Part shown: positions 6,973 to 7,361 of the stretch, piece by piece
How positions within the stretch are numbered: position 1 is the first letter of the stretch
Layout of the letters: each line of letters begins with the position of its first letter
Assembly (NCBI GenBank): GCA_021797265.1
Contig: JAJZZZ010000075.1
Location: forward strand, 1 to 7,361
Direction: 5' to 3'
Length of the DNA: 7,361 bases
Origin: Thermoplasmata archaeon
GTDB taxonomy: Archaea; Thermoplasmatota; Thermoplasmata; Thermoplasmatales; Thermoplasmataceae
Position numbers and translations under genes: made by a program
Notes under the pieces: generated by a model
Databases searched by the model: none
What the model saw: the letters and a program-made list of their open reading frames with translations, nothing else
Told to the model about the DNA's origin: nothing

Positions 6973-7290
6973 TTACTTTTCCCGAATCTCATACAGATAA
7001 TTAGTTATATGGCCCTCACTGCCTTTTATACTGAATTTGATCTTTTTGCAGAGTATACTAATAACAACTTTCGTTTCATGTATTGAAAACGTGGCCGGAT
7101 TGCTTGGTATCCTCTGTACCAGATTCAGTTGTAACAACTTCTCCAGTACTGTGTAAACCTTTGTGTCAGGAATTACAGTCTTAAGAGAAATTCCCCTTGC
7201 CGTCATCCTTCTGCCTGGTAAAGCAAGAGATACCTCAGCCTCACAATGAGTGAATTCAGGATATTCAAGCACATCCGGCCACGTTTTCAA
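6973..7290 (-). CDS. Small TrmB-like winged-helix transcriptional regulator; N-terminus disturbed by a terminal palindrome
   Basis: The reading frame gives 105 residues from a TTG at 7290. Residues about 13-70 follow the TrmB-type winged helix: FTHCEAEVSLAL (helix 1), MTARGISLKTVI (helix 2), PDTKVYTVLEKLLQLNLVQRI (recognition helix and turn), then PATFSI (wing). A charged tail of about 35 residues (KKIKFSIKGSEGHITNYLYEIREK) follows, with no sugar-binding domain, so it is far shorter than full TrmB sensors and resembles a DNA-binding-only member. Placement upstream of and codirectional with the mercury genes suggests it may regulate them, but there is no clear metal-binding cysteine cluster (only Cys16 and Cys81). 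The first six codons fall in the mirrored repeat arm, and an in-frame TAA lies a few codons above the TTG. The real N-terminus is therefore unknown, and residues from Val7 onward are the trustworthy part. ArsR or MarR-like wHTH is the alternative. Confidence 0.6.
   Translation of the reverse strand: MKTWPDVLEYPEFTHCEAEVSLALPGRRMTARGISLKTVIPDTKVYTVLEKLLQLNLVQRIPSNPATFSIHETKVVISILCKKIKFSIKGSEGHITNYLYEIREK
7012..7100 (+). repeat. Left arm of a perfect 89-bp inverted repeat
   Basis: Bases 7012-7100 are the exact reverse complement of 7273-7361. The arm lies inside the TrmB-like gene and encodes about residues 64-93 (wing and basic tail) in a sensible frame, so I take it as the original copy. Pairing breaks at 7101/7272, then resumes imperfectly for 13 bp (TGCTTGGTATCCT at 7101-7113 against the reverse complement of 7258-7271). 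Confidence 0.97.
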
Positions 7291-7361
7291 TACATGAAAC
7301 GAAAGTTGTTATTAGTATACTCTGCAAAAAGATCAAATTCAGTATAAAAGGCAGTGAGGGC
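7273..7361 (-). repeat. Right arm of the 89-bp inverted repeat, running to the window edge
   Basis: This is the exact reverse complement of 7012-7100, reached after a 172-bp spacer and continuing to the last base. Its plus strand re-encodes the C-terminal part of the TrmB-like protein with no start codon; its minus strand has in-frame stops and no coding sense. I read it as a fold-back copy, probably an artefact at a contig end. The true repeat length is unknown because the window stops inside it. Confidence 0.97.

Overview
The window most likely comes from a Thermoplasmata-like (thermoacidophile) archaeon. The evidence is indirect. Arg codons are mostly AGG/AGA and ATA is common for Ile. TATA-like boxes sit about 22-34 nt before start codons that mostly lack good Shine-Dalgarno sequences, which suggests leaderless transcripts. 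A TrmB-type winged-helix protein is present, and so is an archaeal-style combination of trehalose synthesis and mercury detoxification genes. This is inference from style and gene content; no marker gene is present.

Layout. Positions 2-3641 (+ strand) hold treY, cut off at the left edge, then treZ one base after the treY stop. Together they turn the reducing end of maltooligosaccharides into free trehalose. Positions 3687-4994 (- strand, convergent with treZ) encode a complete 12-helix MFS permease of the metabolite:H+ symporter type. Positions 5107-6769 (- strand) form a two-gene mercury unit: a stand-alone heavy-metal-binding domain (the domain usually fused to the N-terminus of MerA), overlapping by 8 nt a core MerA mercuric reductase with the redox CxxxxC pair and the C-terminal Cys-Cys. 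A T-rich terminator follows merA. The mercury unit is preceded by about 200 bp of AT-rich intergenic DNA (6770-6972) with several TATA-like boxes and two short palindromes. Upstream of that, in the same direction, is a small TrmB-like winged-helix protein (6973-7290), a plausible regulator of the operon.

The right end is abnormal. The last 89 bases (7273-7361) are a perfect reverse complement of 7012-7100, with 172 bp between them that encode the HTH core. The right arm runs exactly to the window edge. It looks like a snap-back amplification or assembly artefact at a contig end, although a real invertible cassette cannot be excluded. The N-terminus of the TrmB-like protein is therefore unreliable.

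How the genes work together: metal-binding domain plus MerA gives cytoplasmic Hg(II) capture and reduction to Hg(0), probably controlled by the adjacent wHTH protein. treYZ gives compatible-solute production or glycogen turnover. The MFS permease cannot be assigned to either pathway from sequence. I saw no rRNA, tRNA, CRISPR array or insertion sequence, and no clear evidence of an undescribed system. The most notable points are the split NmerA/MerA arrangement and the terminal palindrome.
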